Of a stretch of DNA of 64,000 nucleotides, positions 47,392 to 59,526 are shown one piece after another. Source of the stretch: Asterias rubens. Its lineage: Eukaryota > Echinodermata > Asteroidea > Forcipulatida > Asteriidae. The DNA lies in the NCBI RefSeq assembly GCF_902459465.1, contig NC_047076.1, positions 9,308,146 through 9,372,145 of the forward strand, written 5' to 3'. The notes below the pieces were generated by a model. That model was given only the letters and a program-made list of their open reading frames with translations. It was not told the origin of the DNA and made no database searches. A program made the position numbers and the translations under genes. Positions within the stretch are counted from its first letter, which is position 1, and each line of letters opens with the position of its first letter.

Positions 47392-50300
47392 ATGACGACC
47401 TCGATCACTCAAACTATTGGATTTCTCGTGAATTCCTCTGAGTGCTGTCATGAGTCAATCGCTTTCACAACCAAAACTCTCTTCGGAGAAACGACTACTA
47501 CTAGCAGCATCCCAACCATCACCACAGACGAAGCCGCAGTGGTGCAAGCCACAGCGGGGCAAGCTGCCTGGCTTATCCCGGTCATCTTTGGGCTGATCAC
47601 GGTCTGCGGCGTGGTTGGTAACTTCCTCGTGATCTACGTGATTGTCCGTCACGGTCACATGAAGACCGTGACGAACTACTACATCGTGAACCTAGCCGTT
47701 ACTGATATCTCCTTTCTGCTCTGCTGTGCACCGTTCACGGCTACTCTATTTGTGTCTCCAAACTGGCTCTTCGGGAGATTCATGTGCAAGTTCGTCTTCT
47801 ACATGATGCAGGTGAGTAGACATCTTTCTTAAATATCATAGAGAAGGTTATTTGTGCACAGCCACAGTCATGTGTACTGATGAAGCCACTAAAGTGTAGT
47901 GGTGAAATCAGTTTCTCCATTTTTGCATCCATATATTGGAACTGGTAAAATGAACAAAAGTTTACCGAAGTCATTGGCACTCGTTTTGTGACAAGGACAC
48001 CGATTGAACAGCAGCTCAATAATTGAGTATAGCCCAAGTCTTTGCAGATAGGCAGATAGGGCATTGCATTCGCCTGCTCCTCAAGCACTTTTTATTTATC
48101 ATTGGCATGACGATTGTCCATCGCCAAATGGATAACATTCAAATAACTGCTACGGAAGTGGTTTTCAAACTGTTGCTTATTGTGACTGTGCACCTTTCTA
48201 ATATCGCAAGCACTAGACAGTGCCACGTTAAACGCACGAAGAAAACAAACCAGTCTACCAGCAGCTCACTAATTTCCTTTGTGATTTATCTGGAGAGTAT
48301 GCATTTTTTTTCGTGCGTGACCTCTGTGTGAATATTATTTGTCAAAGGGGCTTCTGAAATTCGGTCATTTTCAGCCTTTTTTGAAAAGTCTCAACCAAAA
48401 CAATGTACCAGTAAATTTAAACGAAGAGCATATCTGTCGTTATGTATAAAAACAAAAATAAGGTGCAACTCAAATTTAAAAAAAAGAAATTTGTACGTAA
48501 AAAATGGCTTCCAAAAACATAGAAAACAACTCACAAAAACACGGCAAATTTTCCCGTTATGAATGTCAGCAACAACAATCTCCCATGCAAATTGAACATC
48601 TATAGGGGTTTTATTGCCATTTTCAGAGTCATTTCCAAGTGTAAACATTTCCTTTAAGAAACTTTCCATTTCAGACAGATCGAGATGTGAACATTTTCTA
48701 ACCTTCGCCAGATAATGAAAGTCAACATCTGACATGATCGGAACAAGTGATGAATCCACGATTGCCACTCAAATTTCCCCCGGGGCCCCTGTGTCTCTCT
48801 CCGTAAATTGCTTCCAAATCCCTGGAACATATTGCTTGGTGTTTCCGGTTTAAGAGTTATGACTTGTCCCTGTTGACTAATATTAGACTATTCACCACAG
48901 GTCCTTTTTTGTATTAACAATTTTTTTTGTTCTTTCTCTGACGTGCGTGCCTTTTAAAGAAGGGTTAGGCCTATCGACGAGCATAAGATTCTGGATTTAC
49001 CGATCAATTTCGACTGACATTCTTCGAAATTCGCTTCAGATTTTAAAGAAAAGGATGTTTATTGCTGCCTTTTTTGTTGTTTATTAACTTTACTTTATAT
49101 TATTTTTTCTTTTCTTTCTGTGTTTTTAAAAGATACTCGAACGAAAACGGCAACGAGTGATCTTTCCGAAGTAAGAATATATTGAGGTTTAATATATTAA
49201 GTAAAATATACAGATTTTAATTTTTTAAAGGGAGAGCTTGTCCCTGCCTTGGATATGGAATCTGGAGATTCTGTTCCCTATAAGGGGGAAATAGCGTGCT
49301 TTCGCAAGACGACGGTAGGTACACAGGACGGGAGGTAGCATAACATGGTAGTCCGTATATGCTCATGCTCGAGTGCTCCCGTCCTGCACGTTGTGGACCG
49401 CCCGGTGACATAGAATTGAGGGTTTTTTTTATGTCTAGTCCCATCACCTATGAAGGAACCATGCATCACCTAAACATCGGAGTATTTTTGCTTGCATCCC
49501 CCAACCTTCGACTGGCCACTCTCAGGACCACAATAGCTACATGTTGACGTCGGATATGATAAGAGACCTCTCGCACGAGAACGAGGCTTGAATCAAGTCT
49601 ATCCCACTGCACTATCCAGTGCAAGGCTCCCCAACTATACAACGTGTACAAACGACATCACCCCGTTGGCGTAGAGACCGGACGTTGTTTCACCCAAATA
49701 GGGTTCCCATTATTTGCACGACGGAGACTACTTCAGTTTGACGCATGCGTCGATCGATTTTCCTGCTCCCTTACACTGATCTATATGGGTGCGTTCGTTT
49801 AGCTTCCCTGGGTCGACCCCGGTCTGCCCCCGGTGTGTTCGAATAGTGACGTCCTTCCAGGGGCCCACCCGGGTCAGCGCCCAGTGCCCTACTTGTGGAG
49901 TGGGTCACTTGGGGGCTGGCCCCATGCATGACGTTACTACGAGCGGTGAGTGGTAGTTCGTTTAGCTCTTGTCAGGGGCTCACCCGGATACGCGACTATC
50001 CGTTGGAATTGCATGACATGTGAGAAAGTAGGTAAACACGCCACTTGATGCGAGTGGCCTCATCTACCTTGGGAAAACAAAATACGCGTAGAATTTGTAA
50101 CCGTCCCCTCGCTCATCCCGTTGCCTTGCTTTTTTTTTTTTTTTACACAGTTTACCGTATGGGGAAAGGGGGACACAGAATCTCCGGGGAACAGAATCCC
50201 CTTCCACACGTGTTCGAGTATGACTTTTGGAGTGTCTTTTTTGCTCTGTTCGGTACCTCATGTGGATACCAAGGACAAAACAAAAAAATAGAAAAACAAA

Positions 50301-51950
50301 TTCTCACAGGGGGGAATTCTAAAGACTATGGGGTGCTCACCATTTCTTTATTCCACACGTTAGGTGACTGGTCAGTGCACGTGTCTAACACTGACAGCTA
50401 TGAGTGTGGACCGGTACCAGGCTATTGTTCATCCAATCAAATCACTCAAGTCTCGTACGACCAGAGTAGCGTGCATTGTCAACATGTGCATCTGGATTGG
50501 TGAGTTACTCATCGCTTTATCAGTTTGTTGAAAATATTTTAAAGGGTTTTGAAACCTTTTGTAGATTAAAAAAAAAAAAAAAAAGACCATGACATGATTC
50601 GCTATTCACTGTGAATGAAGATGTATGTAACATAATTTACATGTAGAAGTTTTCAGCTTCATTATTCGTCAAAAAGAGAAAGTCCTAGAGCAATGATTTC
50701 AGGAGGTTCGCATTAATTATTTATGCTAAAATTAATGATTTTCGTTAGATTGTTTTACTAATTTCTCACCAGCAAGTAATGTTGTAAGGGAAGCTTTATA
50801 CCCTCATAAACTTTAAACCATGGACGATCATTGTGTTTGGTGTCGTACGAAAAATACGCAAACCCTTTTAAATGGGGTTGAAAATAAAGACAAAATTTTA
50901 AGAGCGGTTTTTGAACCAACGAGCCCCGGACGGCCGGCATTCTACCAACAACTATCTATATTGGCGGTCTCCCTGTTTTCTTTTTCAATGTCTTTTCCGG
51001 GTGCCAGTCTAAAGCTATACAACCATATATGCCGTGCAAAGGATCACACCCAAATTACGTTACAACCCGGGAAGCGGCAGGTAGGCCTAATGCCCAAAGC
51101 CTCTCCAGTCAATATTTCGGGTGGGGAGTGAAAAAATACTTCTCTCTAAATCTACATCACTTCAAAGGGATCATTTATGTTTCACCAATAGCTCTCCAGA
51201 GTGCGACCTGATGTACTAAATAAGTTTTCATGATCAATAATTTGTAGAGTAGGCCTAATACCCTTTCTTTAACTACAGATGCCTATCGTGTATATTTTTA
51301 TTTCGTTTTCTCTAACTGGTATCCCATCTACATCAGGATCACTGCTGATCTCCGTGCCGGTGGCCATCTTCTTTGATTTATCCCTCTACATCAACCTGTT
51401 GGTCTGCTCTGAGATGTGGCCCCTGGACATCATGTTCCCTGGATACGCCGTCTTCAGCTTTATCCTCCTCTACGTCATTCCCATCTTCACCATTTCCGTC
51501 TGTTACAGCCTCATGCTCCGCAAGCTGTGGTCTCGCGTGTCACCTGGTGAAGACAACAACTCCCATCTTAACAACGCCCGTCAGAAACGCAAAGTCACCC
51601 GCATGGTCCTGGTGGTGGTGCTGGTCTTCGCTATCTGCTGGCTGCCCACCTACATCATCAACCTCTGGATCCGTCTTGACCCGTACTTCCCCAAGACCAA
51701 CGCCACGTATATTTTCAAGATGGCGGCGCACACGTTGTCGTACGCCAACTCCAGCGTCAACCCGTTCGTGTACGCCTTTATGGGAGAGAACTACAGGCGG
51801 TACTTCAAGAAGGCGTTCCCGGTGTGCTTCCGCCAGCGAGTGAGACGTCCCACGGACTTCACGACATCTCGCACGGACCCTACTGGAAACTTCAACGGGG
51901 GAACTGCGGGTATTGGTGGGCGGACTGTTGAAACCGTTGCGTTGGACTAA
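47392..51950 (+). CDS. KISS1R: Kisspeptin-receptor-type class A GPCR (complete, three exons)
   Basis: Predicted plasma-membrane neuropeptide receptor of the kisspeptin/galanin group. Exons: 47,392-47,811 (GTGAGT donor), 50,364-50,499 (acceptor CACACGTTAG, donor GTGAGT) and 51,337-51,950, phases 0 and 1, 389 codons. Residues 1-~58 are an extracellular Ser/Thr-rich tail with an N-glycosylation site at 14. TM1 has N77, TM2 NLAVTD at 100-105. Cys132 and Cys209 can form the usual disulphide. DRY is at 156-158, TM4 Trp184, TM5 Pro234, CWLP at 286-289 and NPFVY at 327-331, followed by a possible palmitoylated Cys349. TM2-TM3 ([35 protein letters not shown]) and the PIKSLKSRT loop match kisspeptin receptors best; TM6 also recalls galanin/allatostatin-A receptors. 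The start ATG has A at -3. Vertebrate kisspeptin receptors usually have DRW or DRC rather than DRY. Confidence 0.88.
47812..50363 (+). other. Intron 1 of the GPCR gene
   Basis: 2.55 kb between the exon ending at MMQ and the exon starting VTGQCTC. It contains AT-rich sequence and a CTGATGA...GAAA hairpin at 47,878-47,909. Around 49,790-50,000 a GC-rich piece has GTGCGTTCGTTTAGCT-type words that look like transposon debris. No extra exon is needed by the protein. Confidence 0.6.
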
Positions 51951-52135
51951 CAAAGTGAATGATTTAGGATTAAAGTGACATACTGCGATTCTCTGTTTGT
52001 CGAACCTACATTTTATTTTATTGTTGTATGGTAACTGCATACAAAATGTGTATACATGTATAAGTTCTTAATAATAGTAAGGACACCTCCTCGACGATAA
52101 TATGTGGTCACTTATTTTGTGCACTTCCTTTTCCT

Positions 52136-52640
52136 TAAAGGGGAAAGTATACGTTTGGTTATCACTTTTAAAATTTATTCATAAATACCACAAACAGTTT
52201 CGCTATTCCTAATGGTGGAGAGTGCGTCACGTGGGGTGTTTAAACCTTTGATAATGACCAGTGTTTATAACCGGTTGTGAGCGGATACTCCGTGCTAGTC
52301 TTGGTGCAAGATATTTATTGTTACGGGCGATGCGGGCGCTATCGGTGACGTGGCCGCGCTGTATTGAAAGGAAAACGAGAACGTGTTGCACCAAGACTAT
52401 ACGCGCACGAACTGTCGGAAATAGGCGTCTCAGTCAACAATAGTTATGCAACATACGGACGTCGTACATGTACATACAGAGCTCAAGCACGCCGGAAACG
52501 GATAAGTTTTACAGAGTTTCTTACTTTATTACGCCTTTTAACCAAACAGGCAATTATGAATGGGAATAAAATGAGTAGTGACTCGTTCTTTAACGGCCGA
52601 TAAAGGCCCCCGCCTTCGGTTCGGCTCGGGCCTTTATCAC
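52136..52640. mobile_element. Dispersed non-coding repeat with a terminal hairpin
   Basis: Contains ACAGTTTCGCTATTCC and GGTGGAGAGTGCGTCACG, words shared with 30,840-30,880. It ends in an inverted repeat, GATAAAGGCCC and GGGCCTTTATC, around CCTTCGGTTCGGCTC (about 52,600-52,640). Open frames here are short and not conserved-looking. Confidence 0.55.
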
Positions 52641-52683
52641 ACGGAAACGACCTGATAAAAACGACTGTGAAAGATAGTCGCTA

Positions 52684-53281
52684 CTCTCTTTAATGTAAAA
52701 AGAGTGAAACTCCTTTTCGAGTGGTCTTCCACTCCTTTATATTGAAGTTTGTCTCTTTTTGAGTGATTTTTAAAGACAGTGGACACTATTGGTAATTGTC
52801 AAAGACTAGTCTTTACAGTTGGTGTATCTCAACATTATGCATAATATAACAAACCTGTGAAAATTTGAGCCCAATCGGTCGTCGAATTTGCGAGATAATA
52901 ATGAAAGAAAAAACACCGTTGTCACACGAAGTTGTGTGCTTTCTAATGCTTGATTTCGAGACCTCAAATTCCAAACTTGAGGTCTCGAAATCAAATTCGT
53001 GGAAAATGACTTCTTTCTCGAAAACTACGTCACTTCAGAGGGAGCTGTTTCTCACAATGTTTTATACCATCAACCTCTCCCCATTACTCGTAATCAAGAA
53101 CGGTTTTACGATGATAATTATTTTGAGTAATTACCAATAGTGTCCACTGCCTTTAACTCTGTCCTGGAGTGAAACCCCTCTAAAAGAGTGAAATAACCAC
53201 CACTCTTTTTGAAGAGCCATATTGACGGACAGCTCGAAAATGTAAAGAGTGGTGTTTTGCCTCTTTTACATTGAGAGAGTA
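52684..53281. mobile_element. CTCTTTTACATT-type element split by a MITE
   Basis: The outer parts (52,684-52,773 and 53,157-53,281) together match, in reverse orientation, the uninterrupted element at 56,056-56,297. They share GAGTGGTCTTCCACTC, GAAGAGCCATAT and GAGTGAAATAACCACCACTC. A TTAA-flanked MITE (52,774-53,152) sits in the middle. Confidence 0.85.
52774..53152 (-). mobile_element. piggyBac-like MITE nested in another element
   Basis: TTAA at 52,770-52,773 and 53,153-53,156. Ends are AGACAGTGGACACTATTGG and CCAATAGTGTCCACTGCCT, near-perfect inverted repeats. The interior (TTGTGTGCTTTC, GGTCTCGAAATCAA, GGGAGCTGTTTCTCACAAT) identifies the family. The empty counterpart of its host sequence is at 56,056-56,297. 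Confidence 0.9.
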
Positions 53282-53576
53282 CGCTTTTATTCCCTTATTT
53301 AAATACAAAACTGTTGAATTGAACCCGATATAAAGCATATTGAGAAACAGTTCACAAAGAAGTAATAATGTGGTTGCGTATTACATCAGTTTTATGCCCC
53401 CAAATATTCAAGAAGCTTTCGTATTTTACAATAATTTTTGAATAGATCAATCCAAAAGACCTATAAAATGTTCAAGATCAATAGTTGATGCAATTTGTTA
53501 ATGCTGGAACAAAATGTTACCCTCTAATATTTCCCAACTTTTTGTGTCATTTTGTTGCAATTTAGTTATGACTTAA

Positions 53577-53944
53577 AGGAAAGATACACGTTTAGTAATT
53601 ACTCAAAACAAATATTAACTTAAAAACTGACTTGGTAAAAAGCATTGTAGAGCTGTTGATGGTATAAAACATTGTGAGAAACGGCGTCCTCTGAAGTAAC
53701 GTAGTTTTTTGAGAAAGAGTTAATTTCTCACTAAAATAATAAAGGACTTCTAGCTAGAAGTCTTTTATTTTTATCTGAAAGTACACAATTTCGTCCAACA
53801 AGAGTGTTTTTCTTTCATCATTTTCTCGCAACTTTGATGACCGATTGAGCCCAAATTTTCACAGGTTTGTTATTTAATGGTTTTGATGGGATACACCAAG
53901 TGAGAAGACTGGTCTTTGACAATTACCAAACGTGTACCTTCCCT
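53577..53944 (+). mobile_element. piggyBac-like MITE, ACACGTTTRG subfamily
   Basis: After TTAA (53,573-53,576) it begins AGGAAAGATACACGTTTAGTA and ends ATTACCAAACGTGTACCTTC, close to the copy at 36,555-36,930, including a CTAGCTAGAAGTCTTTTAT segment. The right TTAA has decayed. Confidence 0.8.
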
Positions 53945-55540
53945 ATAATTAGTAAACATGTAGTCAGTAGGCATTTGTTCTGTCTGGTTTTTGTGACTGT
54001 TTTCCAATGGTTAAAACAAACTATTTTCTTAACAGTATGCTGGTTTTAAAAAATTTAAGCCAATTGTTCTAATTGCGATTTAAGGCTAAAAATTAACCCA
54101 GTAAAGATTCTACTGAAGCGTTATTAATGTTCTTTGACCAAGGATGTTAGCTTTATTTGGGGAAATATTGAGTTCGAAAATAGGCGAAAAATTGAAAATA
54201 AAATAAATAAATAATAATAATTAAATGTACAAGTCCGGAATTGTTATCAAATGTTGACAATTTTTTAAGTTTAAAGATGCTATGTCAGATTTTTGGCAGA
54301 TTTGACCCAAAAATTTTGATTTAAAATTCAATAGGTATTTTGATTGGGGTCGAGAAAGTTACAAGCTTTCATTTGAGTCATTGCTCGAAAAAGTCCGCCA
54401 ATTAATAGTAGCAGTGAAATAAAGTGCTCAAAATTAGTTTTTGTCGGATCCCGACAATATATCACGTGACCAGGTATTATGCGTTTTATAAGAAACGTTT
54501 TAAATTTTTGTCATGGTTCCTGACCATTAAAAGTAAAAGTTGAATTTTTTTCGCTAGAGCAGGTGATACTCTTTGAAATACCATTCACTCAAATTATTTT
54601 TTTTTTTTTAATGTTTAACTCTATATTATTACATTTTCAGTATCGTTATCATTAGTCATGTTTACTCTTTTACTTGTAGGCTACTTTACGTATGATTCTG
54701 TCTTTCTTATTGTGAGTACATAAAGTTTACATTGAATAGAATTGTTAAAATTGCGCTTTAGGCTCAAATATGATGCAGTACACTGAAGTGTTAAAGTTCC
54801 CCTCCCTGATGTTAATTTTCCTTCTTTTTCTGGAATGTTATTCAATTGCTACGCATGGGTAAGTCCCTAAAAAAAAGACGCGGCCACCTTTTGTGTGGTC
54901 CTCAGCAGTCAGTGTCCTAGGCATACACGCTGTTTTGTCATGACTGACCTAACTGCCAATAACTCACCGGTGGATCGTGGCCGAGAGTTATAATTTACGG
55001 TGATGCAGTATTCACACTTATTTCAATCTTATAAAAAAAATTCAGCCTTCAAAGGGTAGGCCTTGTTTTTACTCAAATTACAGCATTTCAACTGCTGCAA
55101 TCACCCCTTGTGATTTCATCACTTTTTGCACAAATTTGGTTCAACTGCTAGACTTGCCCCCTATGATTTTGTTCATAAAATTGTGATTTTTTAATTTTTT
55201 GGGAAAAAATTATATCAAACTGCTGGACCTACCTCTTATTATAATTTCTCACCCGAATTTGATAAAACTGCTTAAACTTTTTACTTTGATAACAATATTT
55301 GGTAAAATCTTAACCATACCAATTACACAGGCTAAGCCTTGTACTAACCAAAATGTTTGCAGAGTTTACAGCATTGTGACAAACGGTTAGGTATCAAATT
55401 TGGACATAATTTAATGCATAGAAATCACACTGTTAAATATTAGAGAGGTATACAAAACAGTAAAACAACAAAAGAACACAAGTCAATGGCAGGAAATTCT
55501 CGTGCTGCTCGGCAGGTAGGCACAAGTGACAAGTCACCTG
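53945..55540. other. AT-rich stretch without recognisable genes
   Basis: No exon with convincing splice sites was found. A 63-codon frame at 55,199 lacks any recognisable feature. Confidence 0.45.
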
Positions 55541-56055
55541 CTTTTATTCAAAGCGCCATCTGTTGGCAACAAAATGGTAGGTAGTAACAATTTACTGTAT
55601 GGTGTTTTAAAAGTGTACATCATGCAAATGCTTTTGGTTTGACTGACCACAGCGTGCACAAGGTTTTCTTGAAAATTAGTGACTGTTGTGTTTAATGAAG
55701 CTCAAATCGTCTGGGTTGGTCTTTGAAGTTCGTGTACTTACTATGTGGGTGTATTGGCGGATATAATAACATTACTGATTAACAAGACTAAGCTTAAATC
55801 TAACAGATAAATACCTGATCTTGTGTTGATGCTTTTATGTTTACTTGGTAAAGCCAGACCTCCAAGTTAACAGAGTCAAAACTATATTGAATTACACTTA
55901 GCCATTTTTTAGTAATGGTTGGTTAATATTTAACCCTATACTATCGGTCCTTATCTAGCTGGCCTTGTTCTTAGCTCCCAAAGTATGGCACCACAGTAAT
56001 TGATCTGGGTGCCAAGGGCCTGTTATTATCATATTGTGGAGGATTGAGGACTGTG

Positions 56056-56297
56056 CTCTCTAAATGTAAAAGAGTGGAAAAACACCACTCTTTACATTTC
56101 GAGCTGTCCCTCATATGGCTCTTCAAAAAGAGTGGTGGTTATTTCACTCCTTTAGAGGGGTTTCACTCTAGGACAGTGAAAAATCACTCAAAAAGATACA
56201 AACTTCAATCTAAATGAGTGGAAGACCACTGGAAAAAAAGTTGTCCATCATATGGCTCTTCAAAGAGTGCTTTTTCACTCTTTTACATTAAGAGAGT
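56056..56297. mobile_element. Intact CTCTTTTACATT-type fold-back element
   Basis: It begins CTCTCTAAATGTAAAAGAGTG and ends CACTCTTTTACATTAAGAGAG, inverted ends. Several internal short palindromes surround GAGTG/CACTC words, and ATATGGCTCTTCAAA occurs twice. It is the uninterrupted homologue of 52,684-53,281. Confidence 0.85.
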
Positions 56298-57120
56298 GGT
56301 CCCAAACATTGCCGAGCACCGGGCTTGGCATACCAATCTTAGCCAACTCTAAACATTTGTGTTGTTGAATGACAATAGGCTTTTGGGGTTACAGGCATAT
56401 GATAACAATCTTACTGACTTTCTGAGAAAACAAAAAAGGATCATGCCTATTTTAACGTAAAACTTGCCCTTAAATAGAAATATATTTGATACAGTTTTTT
56501 ACTTATTCGGTTTCATGTCAGTTATCACAATAACAAACAGCTATAAAAATATACATGTAAAACTTTACCACAAGAAGGCATGTGACTGTAGAAAACAGTC
56601 TCATGCACTATTAAATATACATGGAATCTGATTGGCTGCTTATGACAAACATGTAAGCACCAGACCAATCAGAGGTGGTGTTATATGTGATGCAAAATTT
56701 ATGATTTAAATAATAATTCATGTACATGTTGATAATTCTACAATTAAATACAGTTTTTAGTTGGCCATTTGGAAACCCCTTAACTAATTAATTACCAAAA
56801 CGATTCGGCCATTATTTCTAACAAAATATCTGTACATAATCCGATCTGGATAAATCATTTTTTACAATTACAGTTCAAGAATACAGATTGTTTTTTTGGC
56901 CATCATTGTCCGCACTCCCTTCTCCTGATTTGGTGAAACTGATAATAAAAACAAAGCAACAAACTGAAGGAATTTTGAAGGAACAACAAATTAACAAATT
57001 TGGTAAAATATCATGAAGGGAAGTGTACAATCTAAAACTTGAATACAAATTTTTTTGAATGAAGAAGCCTTTGGAGCGATATAAACTGTTGCCCAGGTTG
57101 TATACCCCCAAGGGAGCTGA

Positions 57121-57230
57121 GAAACATTAAAAGGAATGTTATTGGCCCAATGACCAGGGCACTAATGTAAAGCGCATTGATACAGTTATTGTGAAATGCT
57201 CTATATAAGAATTGGTTATTATTATTATTT
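57121..57230 (+). mobile_element. LINE 3' tail (CR1/L2-like)
   Basis: Contains ACTAATGTAAAGCGCATTGA and GAAATGCTCTATATAAGAAT followed by TTATTATTATTATT, the form of a retrotransposon 3' end with an ATT repeat tail. No coding part remains. Confidence 0.55.
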
Positions 57231-57931
57231 GAAAAATATTTTGTGATGTTAAATTAAAACAAATAAAAATAAAATGAATACGAATTAAGAAGTGAAACAA
57301 ATGATTAAAGAAATTTAAGGACCATAGTTGTAGAACATGATCATTCATTTGATAAACCTAAAGAAAGAAACATTTTGTCAGTTGAGTTTGAGCAAATGAT
57401 TCTCAATGCAACCAAACTTGAATGAGAGATGCAATAAATTGAGTAGCTTTTGAAATGCAAAAATGGGAAAAAATGAAAATGGGAAAAGAAGTTTCAGTAA
57501 TACAAATTTGTTCTGCATCAATTAACTAAAACAGTCTTAGTTCATTATTAATATCGTATGTACAATTTTTGTTCACTAATTTGAATACAATTATACATCT
57601 ATGCATATTCACGAAGCACAGTTTGGGCTAACATAGTATCAATTATAATTATCATAATAATCAGGGACTAGTAATATTAAAAAAGTACCCTCTATGACCA
57701 AGAGACAAGAACTTTAAAAAGAAAAGAAATATATGATTCCGCTTATAATTAATAAGCACGGTTTGAGAAGATTTAATGCCCAACACCATGCCCAACACCA
57801 ACAAATTAAATCTGAAATGATTATGAACTGAATATATTGGATAATGCAATCAATGCTCTGGTGTGCTCTTATTTAGAAATTACTGGATCTTGAATTATAT
57901 CTTATTGGTATGATATATCGGTGTCATAATT

Positions 57932-58151
57932 ATATAGAAAGGTTTGCAGTAACACCATGTAACGACTATCTCTAATGAGTTGGGGTGGTTCTGAAAATCA
58001 GTATGCTCTGATCGTCTTCTGGAGAAATCCAGAAGACGATCAGAGCATACTGATTGAAACGTCGAGTTGAAACCAACGGTTCTTTTCAGAACCACCCCAA
58101 CTCATTAGAGATAGTCATTACATGGTGTTGTTACCGCAAACCTTTCTATAT
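57932..58151. mobile_element. Nested fold-back element (220 bp)
   Basis: The outer arms run from ATATAGAAAGGTTTGC to GCAAACCTTTCTATAT and include CTCTAATGAGTTGGGGTGG with its complement. An inner hairpin, AGTATGCTCTGATCGTCTTC with GAAGACGATCAGAGCATACT, closes on GGAGAAATCC. Between the two lies TGATTGAAACGTCGAGTTG, a word also found near 59,530. Confidence 0.85.
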
Positions 58152-58314
58152 CGTATTTCCACCATGCAAAGTTTCAACTCCTACTGGTGTCATAATTCAC
58201 AAATTATAAAAGTCCTTTTTCGAATATTGTTTTTTGATCGCCCGCCACAAAGCTGGCCACAGCCAGTATCTCTCATACAAACATTGGTTTAGCTTTGATG
58301 GTTATTGTAGCATT

Positions 58315-58633
58315 GACTTGTTGTCATACAGGTTTATTATTCAAAGGTTAAAGCTCAGAGCTGAATAAAGAACAAGGATCCATCTTGATTCACGTTGCAA
58401 CTCAAACAACTATGTTTTATAGCTTCCATATTTCTCTACCTTTGTTTCGAAATATTATATTTCGAAACAAAGGTAGACAACCTTTGTTTCGAAATATTAT
58501 ATTTCGAAACAAAGGTAGAGAAATATGGAAGCTATAAAACATAATTGTTTGAGTTGCAACGTGAATCAAGATGGATCCTTTATTCAGCTCTGAGCTTTAA
58601 CCTTTGAATAATAAACCTGTATGACAACAAGTC
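58315..58633. repeat. 319-bp near-perfect palindrome
   Basis: Arms start GACTTGTTGTCATACAGG and end in its complement, with only a few mismatches over about 155 bp each. The centre consists of two copies of a smaller palindrome (CTTTGTTTCGAAATATTATA and its mirror) separated by ACAA. No coding content. A long fold-back element or a recent inverted duplication would explain it. Confidence 0.9.
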
Positions 58634-58734
58634 CAGAGAGGGCGCTATGCTACAGTTATAAAATGCCAGTTCCTGAAGTTGTGACAGAGTAACTAGAAAA
58701 CAGTACTTATTCTAGTCATTGTGAAATCAGCGGT

Positions 58735-58802
58735 TAGCTTGGTAGGATTCGAACCCTCAACCTTGTGATTGCAAGTCCTGCAGTCTAACCCCCGGTCTTT
58801 GT
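58735..58802 (-). mobile_element. tRNA-derived SINE head
   Basis: The minus strand reads GGGTTAGACTGCAGGACTTG (A-box region) then GAGGGTTCGAATCCTACC (B box). The spacing is tRNA-like, but the acceptor stem does not close into a convincing tRNA gene. The downstream body is not clearly delimited. Confidence 0.55.
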
Positions 58803-59526
58803 TTAACTCCAGTATTATCATTATTATTATAACTAACACAAACTATGCATTTGTGAAAAAGAATTATTAAATTAATGTACCTGCACAGATTACATAGGGA
58901 TGTACCTACAAATGAGAAAACAACGTTGAATTACTGATGAATAATGTATTTCAACTAATCACAGGTATATCAAATTACGAATTTACATCTTTTTAGTTAC
59001 ATGGAATACAAAAAATTAATTATTAAAAATGTACACAATTAATTAAATTATGAGGCTTGAATGAGTAACAAAAATTACGGATTGTTTTTTTTTTTAAGAA
59101 CTGTTAAATCTAATGTCACTATAAGCTGCTGTTCAAATGTCGATGTTTATTTTAGCGTGGCAATTTGAAGTTATGCATCACTTTTAATTTGAAAAAGATA
59201 CACAAAGGGCATACAAAGTTCACAAAAGTTTCCTGTCCAATGCTTTATAACTTTTCTAGCTTGGCAATTTAAACATATGCAACATTTGTACATGGAAAGT
59301 TACACAGTGGGTGTTCCAGGCTATGGTTCATCAATATATTGGTCGATGCCGGTTTCTAGTCTGGCAATTTGATGTTGTACATCAGGTTGACTTGAGAAGA
59401 TACATGGTGAGTGTCCAAGGCTAATGTCAGCGCTAGTTTCTGTTGCTAGTGTTGTTGTGCATGTCCTACTCATCTCAAAGATCACTATCGTCCGGTAGCC
59501 AACAATTGTAAACCACTGTGACAATA

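Noticed and set aside
51373..52040. Open frames of 156 and 166 codons overlapping the GPCR last exon
   Set aside because: They are other-frame readings of a GC-rich coding exon; only the + frame with TM5-TM7 motifs makes a protein of a known family.
56627..56676. CTGATTGG...CCAATCAG inverted pair as a promoter with CCAAT boxes
   Set aside because: No gene starts nearby; the pair is more likely the ends of a tiny MITE, and I could not delimit it.
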